Below are positions 1 through 7,910 of a stretch of DNA of 64,000 nucleotides, one piece after another. Every line of letters starts with the position of its first letter. Position 1 is the stretch's first letter. The notes under the pieces were generated by a model. It worked only from the letters and a program-made list of their open reading frames with translations. It did no database searches and was not told the origin of the DNA. Location: NCBI RefSeq assembly GCF_030812995.1, contig NZ_JAUSTT010000005.1:124001-188000 (forward strand), in the 5' to 3' direction. Source of the stretch: Bacillus chungangensis (lineage in GTDB: Bacteria; Bacillota; Bacilli; Bacillales; Bacillaceae_C). Both the position numbers and the translations under genes were made by a program.

Positions 1-1034
1 AAAGCTTCCTTCTCAAACAAAGGATACCACGATGCAGAAACTTGTCTCACAAGCCTGACAACATCGGTTTTTTGTGGATGAAAAGGATACTTGCCTGCTT
101 TTAAGAGTGTATAAGATTGGAGATTGTCAATAAGGTCGCCCAAATAGGTAACTTTTAAATCTAATGCTGCTAATGTTTGTTTTCCATTTTCAGTAAGCGG
201 CTCCTTCTTTAGAACAGATGCATGACCGCGCAGCGTCGTTAAAGGGGTTCGCAAATCATGTGACAAATTTGCGATTAGTTCTCGGCGAAGCTGTTCTTCT
301 TCCTGCTCACGCCTCCTGCTTTCTTCTAATTGATCAACCATTCGATTAAAGGAAGATTCAAGTTGCCCGATTTCATCCGTTTTATCAACAAGTACATGCT
401 CAGGGATGCCATCATCGCTTCTATCTTCCATTACTAATTGAAGCCTTAAAAGCCGTTTGCGAATCCGGTTGAAAAAAAGCCAAGAAAAGAAAATAAATAA
501 CAATAATATGAATAGAATAGTTACAATCATCAGCTTAGAATAACGTTCTACCATTGTCTTGCCTTCATAATCTAAATACTTCCTTGGCAATTGAAAAACC
601 ATAAACCCATTATTTTTATCTTCCCCAACAAAAGCAACGACTGTAAAAGGGTCGCCATTGTAGCTTTTTTTCATAAAAGCTACCGTTTCTGCAGCATCCC
701 ATATAGAGGGAATATCTTTACTATTAGATGATTGCCATTGTTTTTTGCCATGCTCGTCCACCCAAAAGATCGCCGCCTCTTTGTATGCATCATGCAAGCT
801 TTGTAATGTTGTCATGATCTCCTCTTTTGTTGAGGAACGTAATGCACTAGCTTCTTCGTGCCACATCTTCTCCAGATCAGTCCCATTTTTATATAGATAT
901 TCATCTCCGCCATGAATCGACTCCATAGAAGTATAATAAAGAATCGATATAGTAGGGATGGATATCGGGATTAAAACTAAGGCAAACACAATAATGATCA
1001 AGTACTTTGCTAATAAAGAATGGCGCCGTTTCAT
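1..1034 (-). CDS. Sensor histidine kinase (C-terminus beyond window)
   Basis: Membrane sensor kinase partnering the adjacent OmpR-type regulator. I translated 344 residues from the ATG at 1034. They show a TM helix at about 10-32, an extracytoplasmic segment to about 165, a second TM helix at about 168-188, a HAMP-like linker, and a HisKA box with NLSHDLRTP whose phosphoacceptor His is about residue 259. The ATPase domain lies outside the window. The start overlaps the regulator stop by 4 bp (ATGA), so the two genes are translationally coupled. The signal is unknown; the extracellular loop of about 130 residues suggests an external stimulus. The family call is secure, the specific identity is not. 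Confidence 0.9.
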   Translation of the reverse strand, partial: MKRRHSLLAKYLIIIVFALVLIPISIPTISILYYTSMESIHGGDEYLYKNGTDLEKMWHEEASALRSSTKEEIMTTLQSLHDAYKEAAIFWVDEHGKKQWQSSNSKDIPSIWDAAETVAFMKKSYNGDPFTVVAFVGEDKNNGFMVFQLPRKYLDYEGKTMVERYSKLMIVTILFILLLFIFFSWLFFNRIRKRLLRLQLVMEDRSDDGIPEHVLVDKTDEIGQLESSFNRMVDQLEESRRREQEEEQLRRELIANLSHDLRTPLTTLRGHASVLKKEPLTENGKQTLAALDLKVTYLGDLIDNLQSYTLLKAGKYPFHPQKTDVVRLVRQVSASWYPLFEKEA

Positions 1035-1702
1035 TGCTTCACCCGATAGCCAATTCCTCGAATCGTTTCAATAATCGTTGGTTTAGAAGGATCTTTCTCT
1101 AATTTCCCACGCAAATGACGAATATGTACCATTAAGGTTTTATCTCCATCCAAGTAAGGTTCCCCCCATACACCTTCGTAAAGCTGCTCTTTTGTTAAAA
1201 TTTGATTTGGGTGTCTTAATAGATAATGAAATATTTGGTGCTGCTTACCAGTTAGCATAATTTCTTCATCCGTATAGCGATGAACGATCCGATTTTCTTT
1301 TATATAAACAGTTAAATGCCCTAACTCTATTACATTTGGCTTCTCTCGCTCAAATCTTCTAAGCAGTACCTCAATTCTAGCTACTAACTCCTCCAGATGA
1401 AATGGTTTCGTTAAATAATCATCAGCAAATTCCAGTCCTTGCAGCTTGTCGTCTACAGAAGTTCTAGCGGAAAGCATTAGAATAGGGACATCTGGTTGCA
1501 CTTTCTTCAATCTTTTTCCAACTGAAAAGCCGTCCAATCCCGGAAGCATCACATCAAGAATGACCACATCTACCTCCGACATCAAAGTGAGTGCACCTTC
1601 ACCTGATAATAGCCATGTTACCTCGTACCCATTTCCCTTTAGTTCTGATGCCACCCATTCTCCGATTTCCGAATCATCTTCAATATATAAAATATGGGTC
1701 AT
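1031..1702 (-). CDS. OmpR/PhoB-family response regulator
   Basis: DNA-binding response regulator of a two-component system. The N-terminal receiver domain has the acidic pair EDD near residues 8-10, the phospho-acceptor Asp about residue 50 (VILDVMLPG) and the conserved Lys in LTKPF. A C-terminal winged helix of about 95 residues ends RGIGYRV. I place the start at the ATG at 1702 because AGGTGA lies 5 bases upstream; the longer frame from 1726 adds eight residues without a good ribosome site. It is followed directly by its kinase with a 4-bp overlap. The regulon is unknown; the next gene over is divergent. Confidence 0.92.
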   Translation of the reverse strand: MTHILYIEDDSEIGEWVASELKGNGYEVTWLLSGEGALTLMSEVDVVILDVMLPGLDGFSVGKRLKKVQPDVPILMLSARTSVDDKLQGLEFADDYLTKPFHLEELVARIEVLLRRFEREKPNVIELGHLTVYIKENRIVHRYTDEEIMLTGKQHQIFHYLLRHPNQILTKEQLYEGVWGEPYLDGDKTLMVHIRHLRGKLEKDPSKPTIIETIRGIGYRVKQ

Positions 1703-1899
1703 GCTTTTCACCTGCCATCTCTTCATTCATGATCTAATTCTAACTTTCTATTGTCATGTACATACACTAACTATTTCACCGAACTAGCTAAAGTTGCATC
1801 TATTTAAGTATATTACATTTTCACTAAGGAACAACATACAGTACCTTTTTGAAAAAAGTGGTACATTTTATATTTTTCTTGCATCTTTCCCAATTGTAG

Positions 1900-1931
1900 A
1901 TATATCATAATGATATATCATGATGATATAT
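1900..1931. promoter_or_regulatory. Two overlapping perfect 19-bp palindromes, probable PadR operator
   Basis: ATATATCAT, one base, ATGATATAT occurs at 1900-1918 and again at 1913-1931; the right arm of the first is reused as the left arm of the second. The array ends 19 bp before the padR-type start codon and overlaps where promoter or leader would lie. PadR repressors normally autoregulate and bind AT-rich dyads, so this is the likely operator. Seen directly; binding is inferred. Confidence 0.7.
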
Positions 1932-1950
1932 TATGAAAAGAAGGTGAAAC

Positions 1951-2577
1951 ATGATGTCACTTGATCATTATATTATGTGTGCAATTAGTACCATGCCAAG
2001 TACTGGCTATGACATTAAAATGGAATTTGAACATCCTGGTGCAGGCCAGTTTTGGGGTATCAGCTTTGGGAGCATCTATCCACGATTAAAAAAACTTGAA
2101 GAAAACGGATATATCACGACATTATTTGAAGAATCATCTGGTCGCGGTAAGAAAGTCTATGAACTTACGTTAAAAGGGTGGAGAGAATTGCAAACTTGGC
2201 TTAAGAAAAAACCGTCTTCTCCAATAATAAAAGACGAATTACTCGTCAAAGTTAGTTTTTGGGCAACCATTCTCCAAGATGATCGAGAAGGATTAATGAA
2301 TCATTTATTAGAAAGAAAGCAGCATTCAGAAGCGACCCTTGCTTTTTATCAAGCATGGCCTACAAACGGCATTTCTTCTATAGGAGAACATGGTATGTTT
2401 GTCATTGATTATGTAACGAAAAAATTGCAAGCAGAATTAGACTGGATCGATGAAACGATTGAAAAACTAAAAGGTCCTGCCCAACCTCCTGTACAAGATC
2501 CACATAATCTGATCGCTAAAAGCAAGCAACGCTACCAGCAAGCATTAGAAGCAGAAAAGAAGGGGGATAATGGATGA
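1951..2577 (+). CDS. PadR-family transcriptional regulator
   Basis: Winged-helix repressor of 208 residues. The N-terminal PadR domain (about residues 5-75) has the typical SFGSIYPRLKKLEENGYI segment and is followed by an alpha-helical C-terminal dimerisation domain like Vir_act_alpha_C. Ribosome site AAGAAGGTG precedes two adjacent ATGs; the first is taken. The stop overlaps the start of the MFS exporter (ATGA, 2574-2577), so regulator and pump are co-transcribed, the usual arrangement for PadR-controlled drug efflux. The overlapping palindromes immediately upstream suggest autorepression relieved by a ligand, probably a substrate of the pump. Confidence 0.9.
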   Translation: MMSLDHYIMCAISTMPSTGYDIKMEFEHPGAGQFWGISFGSIYPRLKKLEENGYITTLFEESSGRGKKVYELTLKGWRELQTWLKKKPSSPIIKDELLVKVSFWATILQDDREGLMNHLLERKQHSEATLAFYQAWPTNGISSIGEHGMFVIDYVTKKLQAELDWIDETIEKLKGPAQPPVQDPHNLIAKSKQRYQQALEAEKKGDNG

Positions 2578-3854
2578 AGCATACGCTTATCGCTCCTTTA
2601 AAACAAAAGGAATATCGACTTTTTTATACTGTTCAGTTATTTTCAGATTTAGGAAATTGGCTTGATTTTACGATTTTAACGGTACTTATTACGTACAACT
2701 GGGGATTAGATGAGTCAGCCATGGCTTCATTCATCATTGTATATGGCCTTCCCTGGGTAATTATTGGACCATTTGCCTCCGTCTTTGTTGATAGATGGCC
2801 GCGCAAAAAAGTGCTGGCAATGACATTAATCTTGCGAATTGCGGTCGTTCTAGCTTACATTTCCGCACCTAATTTAGTCGTTCTACTCTTGTTCGTATTT
2901 TGTAAAGGCGTTTTCGCTTCGATATTCGATCCTGCTCGCCAAGCGAGCATTCGGACGCTAGTACCTAAACAATTGCTTCCCGAAGCGGTCACGCTGTCGC
3001 AAATCTCTCACCAAACGATGAAAATCATCGGACCGGCTTTAGGTGGCGCATTGGTTGCAGTTTCTCATGTTTCGATCGCGTTTATTGTTGAAGCACTTTG
3101 CTTTTCCCTTGCTGCTATTTGTTTGATTTTTGTATCTTTTCCTAATAAGGATACTTCTTCGGTTTCTTTTGACGATAAAAAAGAACAGGATCAGTTATCT
3201 TATTTTCAAGCATTACGAGAAGGTTTTCAACACATAACACAGAACCCCATTTTATCTACAGCGATTATTGCAGCAAGCATCTCGCTATTTATTATCTTTT
3301 TATACGATGGCTTGATTGTGTTCGTCTCTCAATTAATTGGATTTCATGAAGGCCTCTTTGGATTATTTGTCTCCTTAGTAGGCGTTGGCTCCGTCATCGG
3401 TTCACTTATTTTAGGGCAGCTGCAGTTTTGGAAACAAAAACCGTTATTAACGATGTTATATAGTTTTTTTGGAAGTGGTTTTATTATTGCCCTGATGGGA
3501 ATAGGAGCCTCTCAACTTTTGCAGCTCCCAATCTATGTATGGTTCGTTAGTGCATTTATTGCAGGAATATTAACATGTGGAGAAAACATTCCATATGGAT
3601 ACATTTTGCAAGTCGAAACACCTGCTGAAAAGATGGGTCGTGTCAGTTCAGCTGCCCAAAGTATGCAAACAATGATGATGCTGCTTGCTCCTTCCTTAGG
3701 CGCTCTTTTGGCTAAAAAAATTGGTGTCGGCAATGTCCTTCTCTTAGCAGGTTGTCTCTGCTTTTTGACATCCATTGTTATGTTCGGCTTCCTGCGCGCT
3801 AAAAAACTGGAGATGCAAGCACCTCGCTCTTCTCATCATGAGAAGGGTATGTGA
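2574..3854 (+). CDS. MFS transporter, probable drug efflux pump
   Basis: Major facilitator protein of 426 residues with about 12 hydrophobic helices and a cytoplasmic central loop near residues 195-215. The loop between helices 2 and 3 carries DRWPRKK, a form of MFS motif A. The closest family is the MFS_3/enterobactin-exporter-like group common in Bacillales. It overlaps the padR-type regulator by 4 bp, implying co-regulated export of a toxic compound. The substrate cannot be told from sequence. Length is normal for the family. No terminator is obvious downstream; a decayed pseudogene follows about 90 bp later. Confidence 0.88.
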   Translation: MKHTLIAPLKQKEYRLFYTVQLFSDLGNWLDFTILTVLITYNWGLDESAMASFIIVYGLPWVIIGPFASVFVDRWPRKKVLAMTLILRIAVVLAYISAPNLVVLLLFVFCKGVFASIFDPARQASIRTLVPKQLLPEAVTLSQISHQTMKIIGPALGGALVAVSHVSIAFIVEALCFSLAAICLIFVSFPNKDTSSVSFDDKKEQDQLSYFQALREGFQHITQNPILSTAIIAASISLFIIFLYDGLIVFVSQLIGFHEGLFGLFVSLVGVGSVIGSLILGQLQFWKQKPLLTMLYSFFGSGFIIALMGIGASQLLQLPIYVWFVSAFIAGILTCGENIPYGYILQVETPAEKMGRVSSAAQSMQTMMMLLAPSLGALLAKKIGVGNVLLLAGCLCFLTSIVMFGFLRAKKLEMQAPRSSHHEKGM

Positions 3855-3943
3855 TCATAGTATCTCCTTCAATCCAGGCCTGGGAAAGAGCTGCAGCACA
3901 AAGAGACTGACTTGACATTGGGTAATTGGTAGTACTTGATGAA

Positions 3944-4182
3944 CGGATTCACTCTGGAAGTAAAATATTTAACGAGATGAAATCGACCTTTGCTATTATT
4001 GGAGAAAAATCAGGGAAGATATACCAAGTTCATGTTCCTCAAAAATCTCAACATGAAAATAAACAACTAACAAATGAACAAATTGTTTCTATTGCAAAGC
4101 CTGTAGTGCAGGAAGTATTGGGAGTCGACCTTTCCAACTATATGATATTCAACTAGTAGATCATGCTAAAAGTTGGTGGTAA
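3944..4182 (+). pseudogene. Decayed C-terminal fragment of the PepSY-like secreted protein family
   Basis: The reading frame at 3926-4156 matches the C-terminal third of the three paralogues at 6265, 7911 and 9327 (shared STFA-IGEKSGK, LTNEQIVSIAKPVVQEVLGV, DLSNY). After DLSNY about 30 residues are deleted and the frame changes. In the other frame, 4144-4182 still encodes a recognisable end (DIQLVDHAKSWW, compare HSIELAGQSNWR) followed by the same TAATGATAGA tail. The N-terminal two thirds are gone. It lies on the strand opposite to the intact copies. Clearly a dead relic. Confidence 0.85.
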
Positions 4183-4194
4183 TGATAGAGTAGA

Positions 4195-4243
4195 AAGGAG
4201 CTGCCCACAAGTTAGTTAAACTAACTGATGGGCAGCTCCTTTT
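4195..4243 (+). terminator. Intrinsic terminator of the decayed paralogue
   Basis: AAGGAGCTGCCCA and TGGGCAGCTCCTT form a long stem followed by TTCTAT. The same hairpin, with small changes, follows each intact paralogue at 6211, 7856 and 9271. Confidence 0.8.
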
Positions 4244-4265
4244 CTATACATTATCGAAGAACAAA

Positions 4266-4546
4266 ATAAAGTGAAACTTCCATGAGTGGGTGTTTTCTCT
4301 CATATCCCCCACTCATAAAAAATAGAACAAAGGCTAAGATCGCAACGTCCTGTTGCAACGCCTTTGTGACCGACATCCTCGAAAAAGGAGAACACTTTTT
4401 CTTCGTGCGATGCTGATTCAAGAAGCTTTCCTTATCCTGTCGGCCCGAACCAATCGGACATTTGACTTTCAGTTATCCCCACCTAGACTTCTTCGATTCC
4501 TCTTACTCTTGAGGTGGGGGTCTTACTGCCAGTTAGATGTAGGATA
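4266..4546 (+). mobile_element. Non-autonomous hairpin-ended element, copy A (IS200/IS605-like)
   Basis: Left boundary ATAAAGTGAAACTTCC followed by a stem-loop (CATGAGTGGG with CCCACTCAT); right boundary a CCCCACCT...AGGTGGGG stem-loop then TCTTACTGCCAGTTAGATG and (G)GGATAAA. The interior of about 180 bp has no transposase. The asymmetric ends with subterminal hairpins and no terminal inverted repeats or target duplications resemble deletion derivatives of IS200/IS605 (TnpA/TnpB) elements. Five further copies occur in the window. The family is inferred from architecture; ISfinder comparison would settle it. Confidence 0.7.
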
Positions 4547-4652
4547 AACATATTCAAGGGTGCTCCTCCATCTGTTATATAAATCCAGGTGGATCTTTTA
4601 ATCTAATCTGATTAGAGTTATTCCACTTTTATTTAATTTGTTCAAAAAAGTG

Positions 4653-4682
4653 AAGGCCAAATGCATCCGTTGCTTGTCTAAT
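4653..4682 (+). promoter_or_regulatory. Orphan ECF-type promoter remnant
   Basis: AAGGCC, 17 bases, GTCTAAT, followed by AGATGAAGAGAAAAA, closely matching the promoter and leader of the paralogue at 7317. No paralogue follows; the region leads into an unrelated M24 gene whose start is about 290 bp further on. Together with the fragment at 3944 and terminator at 4195 it reads as the decayed, inverted relic of a further paralogue pair. The rest of 4547-4969 shows nothing I can identify. Confidence 0.6.
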
Positions 4683-4969
4683 AGATGAAGAGAAAAATAA
4701 CTAACCATACTATGTTTACTGATTATTCATGATAGAAAAAGGAGCAGACAAATGCATATTTTGGAAAAATAGTCAACGGGAAGAACAGATTGGATGGGAA
4801 AAATGATTTTGAATTCAACATGTTCACAAAATAAAGGGTTTATTCTTGTGCTGTTTTTTTTAGGCTGGTTCTTCTCTTGTTTTTATTGAAAAATGCTAAA
4901 AAGATTGGAAGACTAGTCAGCCTATTAAGGTATGGGTTTTCCTATCGTAAAGGATCGGAGGAATAAAAG

Positions 4970-6103
4970 GTGAACACGACAAAACGATTAAACAAATTAA
5001 AAACATATATGGAAAAAGAGAACGTAGAAGCGGTACTTGTAACAGACCCGTATAACCAGTGCTATCTGACGGGATTTGAGATTATTACATATTCACGACC
5101 AATCTTTACTATTGTGACAAAGCATGAATCGATATTGATTGTTCCTGGACTAGAGGAACAGCACGCAAAAGCAACCGCAGTATATGATCGTTTGTTAGTT
5201 TATTACGAACATCCTGAAAAAGCGGAGGAAAGTATTGATCCGATGCAATTAATTGAACGTTGCTTAGGACCACTAAATGGAAACAAGAAGATCGGCATTG
5301 AATTCCTCTCGATGCCATTTGGTTTAGCCAGCTATCTGCAAGCAAAAAATTGGGAACTGCTAGATATAACAGCAGAAATGATTCACCAGCGCTCTGTTAA
5401 GGACGACCAAGAATTGGAAAAGCTGCGGAATTCTAGTTTATTAGCATCCTATTCGATACAGGCATCGTTGCAAGCACTTAAAGTCGGTATGACAGAATTA
5501 GAAATAGAAAGTATTGGTTCACAAGCATTATATCAGGAAGCTCCTAAGTTGTTTCCAAACTCAGCCGTGATGACTCGCGGTATGTGTCCTTCTGGTATAG
5601 AGCGTACGGTTATGCCTCATGTGTTTTCAAATTTGAAAAAAGTAGAGGCTGGTGATGTTTTAATTATTACAAGAATTTCTTCGCTAGATGGATATAAAGG
5701 AGAGTGTGAGCGTACATGCTTTGTCGGAGAGCCGACTGAAAAGCAAAGAGAGCTATTTAATATCATGCTGAAAGCACAGCATGCAGCCTTACAAATAATA
5801 AAAGCTGGTGTGAAAGCAAGTAAAATAGACGCAGCAGCACGCTCGGTGATACATGAAGCAGGCTATGGTAAATTCGCAATCCATGGAGTTGGGCATAGTA
5901 TCGGACTCAGCCTTCACGAAGCGCCATACTTCCGCTTTGATGAAGACTTTATCTTGCAGGAGGGAATGGCGTTTACAGTCGAACCAGGCATCTATGTACC
6001 GGGAATAGGTGGATTTCGTCATTCCGATACAATTATCGTCACAAAAGATGGCTATGAAATGCTGACAAATTGTCCGCGGTCTATCGATGAACTGATATTT
6101 TAA
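4970..6103 (+). CDS. M24 (creatinase/aminopeptidase P-like) family protein
   Basis: Pita-bread-fold protein of 377 residues with a Creatinase_N domain (about 1-130) and an M24 domain (about 145-370). The start is GTG at 4970 with CGGAGGA upstream. The HGVGHSIGLSLHE and EGMAFTVEPGIY motifs are intact. Three of the five dimetal ligands of true aminopeptidases look changed: the first Asp aligns with Thr, the second with Glu (GECERT instead of SDMTRT), and the last Glu with Ser (RHSDT). It is therefore more likely a creatinase-type hydrolase or an altered-specificity enzyme than a prolyl aminopeptidase. It stands alone, with no operon partner visible. Confidence 0.8.
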   Translation: MNTTKRLNKLKTYMEKENVEAVLVTDPYNQCYLTGFEIITYSRPIFTIVTKHESILIVPGLEEQHAKATAVYDRLLVYYEHPEKAEESIDPMQLIERCLGPLNGNKKIGIEFLSMPFGLASYLQAKNWELLDITAEMIHQRSVKDDQELEKLRNSSLLASYSIQASLQALKVGMTELEIESIGSQALYQEAPKLFPNSAVMTRGMCPSGIERTVMPHVFSNLKKVEAGDVLIITRISSLDGYKGECERTCFVGEPTEKQRELFNIMLKAQHAALQIIKAGVKASKIDAAARSVIHEAGYGKFAIHGVGHSIGLSLHEAPYFRFDEDFILQEGMAFTVEPGIYVPGIGGFRHSDTIIVTKDGYEMLTNCPRSIDELIF

Positions 6104-6210
6104 TATAAAGGAACAGCCTTATATCCTCTATTTATTTTAGATGTTCGTCATATATTTATTTTAAGATGTTCGACATTTCCATTATAACAATGAGGAATTT
6201 TTGTATAGAA

Positions 6211-6255
6211 AAGAGCTGTCCACAAGTGAGTTAAAAACTTGTAGACAGCTCTTTT
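6211..6255 (-). terminator. Terminator of secreted PepSY-like paralogue 1
   Basis: AAGAGCTGTC...GACAGCTCTT stem with an inner ACAAGT/ACTTGT stem, just past the stop at 6265 on the minus strand. Homologous to the terminators at 7856 and 9271. Confidence 0.8.
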
Positions 6256-6264
6256 ATTCTATCA

Positions 6265-7317
6265 TTACCTCCAATTCGATTGACCTGCTAATTCAATTGA
6301 ATGTAAGTGGCCATTATTATGAATGCCGATTCTAATGGTTTCTTTTCCTGGACTACTGAATTGATAAACCCCCCATTGGCTATCGGCATTAGGCTTATAA
6401 TTGGAAAGGTCGACTCCCAATACTTCCTGTACAACAGGCTTTGCAATAGCAACAATTTGTTCATTTGTTAGTTGGTTCTTTTCATTTTGTGGTTCTCCAG
6501 GAACATTCACTTCGTAAACTTTCCCGGATTTTTCTCCGATAGTGGCAAAGGTCGATTCCTTCTCGTTAACATATGTGCTTCCGTAATTGTTGGTAATTTC
6601 TATAATTTTACCAACAACCCAACGTTCTTCTTCCGACTCATTAAATTTGACTTTTATTGCTCTCGTAAATGGTTCTAATGTTGTATTTGGTATAATTTTC
6701 ACTGCTTTTTCAGCAGCGGAAATGATGCGCTTATCGACATCTGTTGGTTTGAAATTGATTCGATAACCGAGGACTTTATTCGTTTCTGCTTCTAACGTGA
6801 TAGATTGTTGATACTTACTATCTTTATCATCGCCATAAAATCTGAACTGCTTTTCCCCTTTATTCCAAAAATAATTCAGTTCATTCACTTGGAATGTTGA
6901 TTTGCTATTGATTTTTTTTACTGCAGATTGTGCCGATTCTAAATATTTTTTGTAATTTCCTGTTATTTCAGCAACCTTAAACGTCAAATTAATATGAATA
7001 ACTTCTCCTGTTTTAGCATCTACATGAACATAGGCATCGCTTCGTAGGAAATCTTCACTCATTTTCGTTTGAAAAACATAGCGATTATCCATTTTTTCTA
7101 CTTTATCCAGTTTGAAAGCTTTCCCGTTGCCATGCTGCTCAATTGCTTTGTTTGCTGCATTCACATATTTTTGATCTACTTTTGTGATGTCCAGCACCTT
7201 ATTCACTTCAGCTGCACTTACTCTCGTACCTGTTTCGAATTCAGTCCCTAGCACTGGTGTAGCAGATAAGACGCTTAAAGCTAGAATAGATGTCAGGATT
7301 TTCTTTGTTGGTTTCAT
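6265..7317 (-). CDS. Secreted PepSY-like repeat protein, paralogue 1 of anti-sigma sensor domain
   Basis: A signal peptide (MKPTKKILTSILALSVLS, then ATPVLG) precedes about 315 residues nearly identical to the extracellular part of the anti-sigma factor at 9327. I read three or four PepSY-like modules, each with a helix containing AxxAI/AV and a strand turn such as VDAKTGEV, then a short LTNEQIVAIAKP module. I start at 7317, not 7353: AAGGAGAG lies 8 bases before 7317, while 7353 falls inside the -10 region of the ECF-type promoter and would not be transcribed. No TM segment or sigma-binding part is present. Function unknown; inferred secreted partner or decoy for the sigma system. Confidence 0.8.
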   Translation of the reverse strand: MKPTKKILTSILALSVLSATPVLGTEFETGTRVSAAEVNKVLDITKVDQKYVNAANKAIEQHGNGKAFKLDKVEKMDNRYVFQTKMSEDFLRSDAYVHVDAKTGEVIHINLTFKVAEITGNYKKYLESAQSAVKKINSKSTFQVNELNYFWNKGEKQFRFYGDDKDSKYQQSITLEAETNKVLGYRINFKPTDVDKRIISAAEKAVKIIPNTTLEPFTRAIKVKFNESEEERWVVGKIIEITNNYGSTYVNEKESTFATIGEKSGKVYEVNVPGEPQNEKNQLTNEQIVAIAKPVVQEVLGVDLSNYKPNADSQWGVYQFSSPGKETIRIGIHNNGHLHSIELAGQSNWR

Positions 7318-7355
7318 TTTCAATACTCTCCTTCGTTTTGTTTTTCTCTTCATCT

Positions 7356-7385
7356 ATTAGACAAGCAAAGGATGCATTTGGCTTT
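7356..7385 (-). promoter_or_regulatory. ECF-type promoter of paralogue 1
   Basis: On the minus strand: AAAGCC, exactly 17 bases, GTCTAAT. Same motif and spacing as at 9002 and 11074. The GTCTAA core resembles the CGTC/GTCTAA -10 class of Bacillus ECF sigma factors. Inferred to be read by the sigma factor encoded at 10517. Confidence 0.7.
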
Positions 7386-7405
7386 CACTTTTTAAAAAAA
7401 TTAAT

Positions 7406-7658
7406 ATAAAGTGAAACTTCCATCAGTGGGGGTTTCCTCTCATCCCCATTTATAAGAAGTAGAACAAAGGCTAAGATCGCAACGTCCTCGAAAAAGAAGC
7501 GCACTTCTTCTTCATGCGATGCTAATTCAAGAAGCTTTCCTTATCCTGTCTGCCCGGAACCAATCGGACATTTGACTTTCAGTTATCTCCCACCTAGACT
7601 TCTTCGATTCCTCTTACTATTGAGGTGGGGGTCTTACTGCCAGTTAGATGTGGGATAA
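7406..7658 (+). mobile_element. Non-autonomous hairpin-ended element, copy B
   Basis: ATAAAGTGAAACTTCC left end and CAGTTAGATGTGGGATAAA right end, 250 bp, with an interior related to copies A and E. The left hairpin is slightly degenerate here; the right-end stem CCCACCT...AGGTGGG is intact. It lies between the promoter of paralogue 1 and the terminator of paralogue 2; the spacer between 7660 and 7850 is homologous to 9057-9260. Confidence 0.7.
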
Positions 7659-7855
7659 AAGATCAATTACTTCAATCAGATGAGCGGCAAAAAGCCCCTA
7701 ATTGTTCGTATTATTTAAGATTAATCTTTATTTCTTATTCCCAGAACGTTCCTTGCTTTTAAACATGGTAGGTATCCTTCATATCACTTTTTTCATACAT
7801 TTATTTTAAAATGTCGACGTTTGCATGATAACAATGAGGAATTTTTGTATAGAAA

Positions 7856-7899
7856 AGAGCTGCCCACAAGTTAGGAAAAAACTTGTGGGCAACTCCTTT
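7856..7899 (-). terminator. Terminator of paralogue 2
   Basis: GCCCACAAGTT and AACTTGTGGGC form an 11-bp perfect stem just after the stop at 7911 on the minus strand, flanked by AAGGAG/CTCTTTT. Confidence 0.82.
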
Positions 7900-7910
7900 C
7901 TATTCTATCA

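Noticed and set aside
4353-4547. ORF inside hairpin element copy A (and its counterpart at 31767-32006)
   Set aside because: The frame is carried by the repeat, is not conserved between copies and overlaps the structured right end.
6472-6678. Small plus-strand frames recurring in each PepSY-like paralogue (also 8118, 9534)
   Set aside because: They are antisense shadows conserved only because the minus-strand genes are duplicates.
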